NCBI RefSeq assembly: GCF_014805625.2
Contig: NW_023998433.1
Coordinates: forward strand, 4,328,260 to 4,392,259
Reading direction: 5' to 3'
DNA length: 64,000 nucleotides
Source of the DNA: Glossina fuscipes
Lineage: Eukaryota; Arthropoda; Insecta; Diptera; Glossinidae
Of this stretch, positions 60,797 through 64,000 are shown one piece after another. The notes below the pieces were generated by a model that was not told the origin of the DNA, did no database searches, and saw only the letters and a program-made list of their open reading frames with translations. The translations under genes were made by a program, and so were the position numbers. Numbering within the stretch: the first letter of the stretch is position 1; every line of letters starts with the position of its first letter.

Positions 60797-61158
60797 ATGT
60801 TTAAAATTGTAAGTTGTTGTTGCGGCGGAGAATACAAAAAGTATACATAATCGTACTACGCTTATTTTTTTGCCAGTTTGTTGCCTGCTGCTTTACTTTG
60901 ATGGCTATCGTAACTGCTAAGCCTGGTGTGGTAACATATACAGCTCCTGTGGCGGCCGCTCCTTTAGTTGATACTACTATTGCTGCTGCCGCTGTGACAG
61001 GTCATGCAGCTTATGTTGCGCCTTACGCCTCAAGCTATAATGCTCACACCGTTACCCATTCCGTTGCCGCACCTTTCGTTGCCGCTGCTACCGCTCCTTA
61101 TATTGCCGCTGCTCCCGCTCACTATGTTGCTGCTGCTGCACCTTTGTTATTCAAGTAA
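60797..61158 (+). CDS. Retinin/CPLCA-like cuticular protein, 97 aa, two exons
   Basis: Exon 1 (60797-60808) encodes MFKI; the intron is 68 bp (GTAAGT..TGCCAG, phase 0); exon 2 is 60877-61158. Total 294 nt, 98 codons with stop. Signal peptide MFKIFVACCFTLMAIVTAKP. The mature chain contains HAAYVAPYASSYNAHTVTHS, the retinin-domain signature, followed by repeated AP/AAA/HYVAA blocks and the ending APLLFK. The composition is dominated by Ala, Val, Pro and Tyr. It should be a secreted cuticle or lens protein (family knowledge). The paralogue at 49326-49758 shares exon structure, TATA spacing and motif, so the two arose by duplication. Confidence 0.88.
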
Positions 61159-61208
61159 ACTGTGATTTTGCGTCTTTTTGTTTCGATTGAATGCTTTGAA
61201 ATGCTGAA

Positions 61209-61214
61209 AATAAA
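61209..61214 (+). terminator. Polyadenylation signal of the plus-strand cuticle gene
   Basis: AATAAA about 50 nt after the stop codon. Confidence 0.65.
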
Positions 61215-61919
61215 CTTAATGAGGTATAAAATATTCCTATTGAAAATGGTCTGTTGCTTATCAGTTCCCTGACCGGGCTAATGGAATAAGTGCTAATGTT
61301 AGGAGCCAAAGTTTTAAACTAATCTTCATATCTAATGCTACTATAGCTACCAGCTGTATAATATATTTGTGTTCACATTTGCCGTTAACAAAAGCAGTGG
61401 GAAAATATCAACATTTTTGTTGCGCTTATATGAGTAATTGTTAAAGGTCTTCAGGGAAAATGATGATGATTATTTTGCGGATGCGTTAGGTGATAAGAAT
61501 TGAGATTCACGATATTAAGCCTTACATGGAACTTTTTCTCTGATTGCAAAAGAAATTATTGCAAATAGAAGTACCTCTTTTTGTTAAGTGATGTTTAAAA
61601 GAACTCACCGATGAATCCCTAAAGTAATTATCTTTCTGACTGAGAAAAACAGAAATGTTATAGTAGGACTAGGTTGAACCTACACTGCTTTGCCTAACAC
61701 AATGCTTCAATTCATTTACTTTCGTCATAATATATCTAACATCATACGTTTTCGCCATCTAAATGCTCACTTTTCAGAAAAGCTCTTGTGTGCGAAACAG
61801 GCGGACCCCAAAACATCAACAGACGCAGACCAAATTTGGCAAAGTGATTCTTTGTTAAGAAATCATTTTCAGTGGTTGTTTATTTTTGTTTAAAATATCT
61901 AAAATGGGTCTTACTACCA
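61215..61919. other. Intergenic, no feature recognised
   Basis: AT-rich spacer following the cuticle gene. Confidence 0.5.
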
Positions 61920-62470
61920 TAAAAGCGTTTATTTTTTAAAAGACTTTTATATGGGAAAAGTGTTTAAAGCCGGACACACATATAGGACCCGAACATCTAC
62001 AGCAAATTTGTATGCTAAAACGTTACTTTGGACAAATTTATATTACAAAATTCCACGTTGTTCATATTTAAAAGCTTATTATATAGGAATGCTTATAGGG
62101 GAGAGGACCCGAAAGATGGCCCTATTTTCCCAAAGTTTTCGCACCACTTTGTGTGTCAAATATTAAAAATTGCAGTTTTTTTCCATATTCGAATCGGGCG
62201 AAATATAGAAGGTGGTCATAAAAATGATTCAATCCAACTTATTAACAATAGGATTCGTCCCCAGGCCAAAATATGTTAACGCACGAAATTTCATTACAAC
62301 ATCTCCACCTGTAGTTTGAACAAAAAAATACATGGTCAGACATCGAACAAATTAGCAGATAGACAGACAGTCAGGCAGGCTTAAATCGGCTCGAAAAATA
62401 ATTTTGAAGCAAACGGCATAACAAAAGTTAATATATTCTGAGTGTTACATATATCCGTACAAAGTTAACA
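61920..62470 (+). repeat. Second dispersed repeat family, copy 2
   Basis: Block-wise match to 28090-28780 (TAAAAATTGCA, TTTTTTCCATAT, ACCTGTAGTTTGAACA, TTAATATATTCTG), plus a GACAGACAGTCAGGCAGG tract near 62362. No coding capacity. Confidence 0.45.
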
Positions 62471-64000
62471 TACTTAACTTTCAAGAGGACTAAAATTGAT
62501 TACTAACATAGTTTTAATCTATTTTCCCAGTCTCTGGATATTGTATGTGTGATGACTAGAAAATCGATATACTTAAAATTCACTTTGTAATTATATTGCA
62601 ATTATTTTAGGTACCATATTGTCTTTAAATAAAATAAGTTTAAGGGCATAATCTTAGAATATACGCCGTCATACCAAAAGTCTGAATTTTTACCGATATA
62701 AATAATGAGAAAGAAAAAGCAGGCAGTCAATCGCGCACGAACATTTTTGCCGTAGCATATATTCTACTTGCCTATAGAATGTTTTGAAAAAAATTGTACG
62801 CGATTCATATTTAGAAAAATGTCGACAACTGAATAATATGCATACAACTTCTTTCGCAAATGCATGGAAGAACGCGCTACTATTGCAAACATAAGCCCGT
62901 AATGTCTAATCTTAAGTATACATGCTGAAAAAAGACAACAACATTATCTGTATAAAATCGAACATTTCATTAGCAACTAAAACAAAAACAATATGTATAT
63001 AAGAGCGAATATTTTATTAGCAACCTTATTGTAACATTTTGCCTTTATGGTCTTGTGTATATGGAGAGGCTCGGTTTTTGGCGAATTTCGAGGTGATGGA
63101 CCAGGACCAGGGCAATGAAATTAGGTTTTTCTGATAGGTTTTAGCATTTTTCACGACATATCGAAAATCTATAGGCGGGTCATGTCTCTAAGAATGGTTA
63201 TAACACGATTTTAACATTGCATTCGTTCAGTATTTGTAACGTAACTTTGCATGAGATTTGCTAGCAATAATTAGGCATTTTTGGTTTTCTGCTCCTAGTT
63301 AGCGGCTTAGCATATTTTATATGTGCACGTTGGCTAAGATTATTTAACTTTAATACTTACTTTACTTTATTGCTGTGTATTTCGCAATAAATTGCAACGT
63401 AGCAACGACAATATTTAGTGAAGACACGAACCATGAAATGTGGGTTATCTTGGTGGGCTATCTTCACTTCAGTTAAGATTCTTATAAATTATGTGAAGTT
63501 AAATTTCGTTTATGCGATATATGTAAGTCAATTTAAATTCACTCCAACTGTGACACTTGACAAGATCTTTTTGCAAATCTGATGCAGAAAATAATCCTAA
63601 TCAGCCAACAGAGTCGCTTCATACTAGGCAAAATTAAATAGTAAAATGGATGGCATATAAGGATCTTTTACTTGTTTAAAATGTTCACACAGGTGCACCA
63701 TTTTCTTTAAATTTATGCGTACTGTTTTAGTTTTCTTCCGACGCCTCAACGTGTTAAAATCGATGCATTAATCATGGAGCAGCAAGCTTTTAAATAACGC
63801 TTCCAAATGGTTACAATTTTCTTTTATTAAAATTTGCTTTTTTTGTTATTATTAGTTACGGCTGATAGTTAGGTGATTCTTCTTGGTTCTTTTAACCGAA
63901 CAATTTTAAACATGTCTAACGGAAATATTTGAATTGTTATACATTGTTATATATATGTTACACTTTATTTGAAGAGGAACGTGTAGCTTATGTTTGTGAA
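62471..64000. other. Intergenic to window end, no feature recognised
   Basis: AT-rich sequence. No supported gene, RNA or repeat. Confidence 0.5.

Noticed and set aside
1..64000. Integrated virus or LTR retrotransposon
   Set aside because: No long terminal repeats, integrase, protease or envelope-like frames seen; all reverse transcriptases found are of the non-LTR type.

Overview
The window looks like AT-rich, transposon-dense nuclear DNA from a higher fly, probably a calyptrate such as a blow fly, house fly or stable fly (inference). The reasons are short introns of 50-106 bp with GT..AG ends, a complete Tor (target of rapamycin) gene of insect type, two alanine/valine-rich cuticle proteins of the retinin/CPLCA kind, and a repeat content of I-clade and CR1-clade LINEs, mariner, piggyBac-like and DINE-1/mini-me-like elements.

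Layout. 1-7215 is an I-clade LINE whose reverse transcriptase is split by a nearly full-length CR1-clade LINE (about 763-5433) that carries a PHD-like finger in ORF1. 7867-8520 is a DINE-1/mini-me-like repeat. 9065-10000 is a minus-strand LINE relic hit by a tRNA-derived SINE with a perfect target duplication. 11142-18859 is Tor, minus strand, five exons, 2496 aa, intact. 19403-20143 is a three-exon gene for a 209-aa RRM protein in the same orientation, 543 bp upstream of Tor. 20.2-37.7 kb has no recognised gene; it holds five DINE-like copies, two SINEs, an R1-clade relic, a second dispersed repeat family and microsatellites. 38048-40169 is a TTAA-flanked piggyBac-like non-autonomous element that contains a mariner with nearly intact coding capacity and a LINE endonuclease fragment. 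42030-44708 is a rearranged CR1 copy containing a SINE tail and fused to a piece of the same mariner. 49326-49758 (minus) and 60797-61158 (plus) are the two small cuticle-protein genes, each with a TATA box and a 12-nt first coding exon. Between them lie a CR1 copy (53425-56130) and a 5'-truncated I-clade copy with an 11-bp target duplication (57287-59505).

How it works together. Only four genes appear functional: Tor, the RRM gene and the two cuticle genes. The rest is layered mobile DNA. The most informative signal is a tRNA-headed SINE whose 3' tail resembles the 3' end of the local I-clade LINE, with both ending in TAA repeats. This points to a SINE that borrows that LINE's retrotransposition machinery. 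All exon models were built by eye and give open frames of exact codon length.
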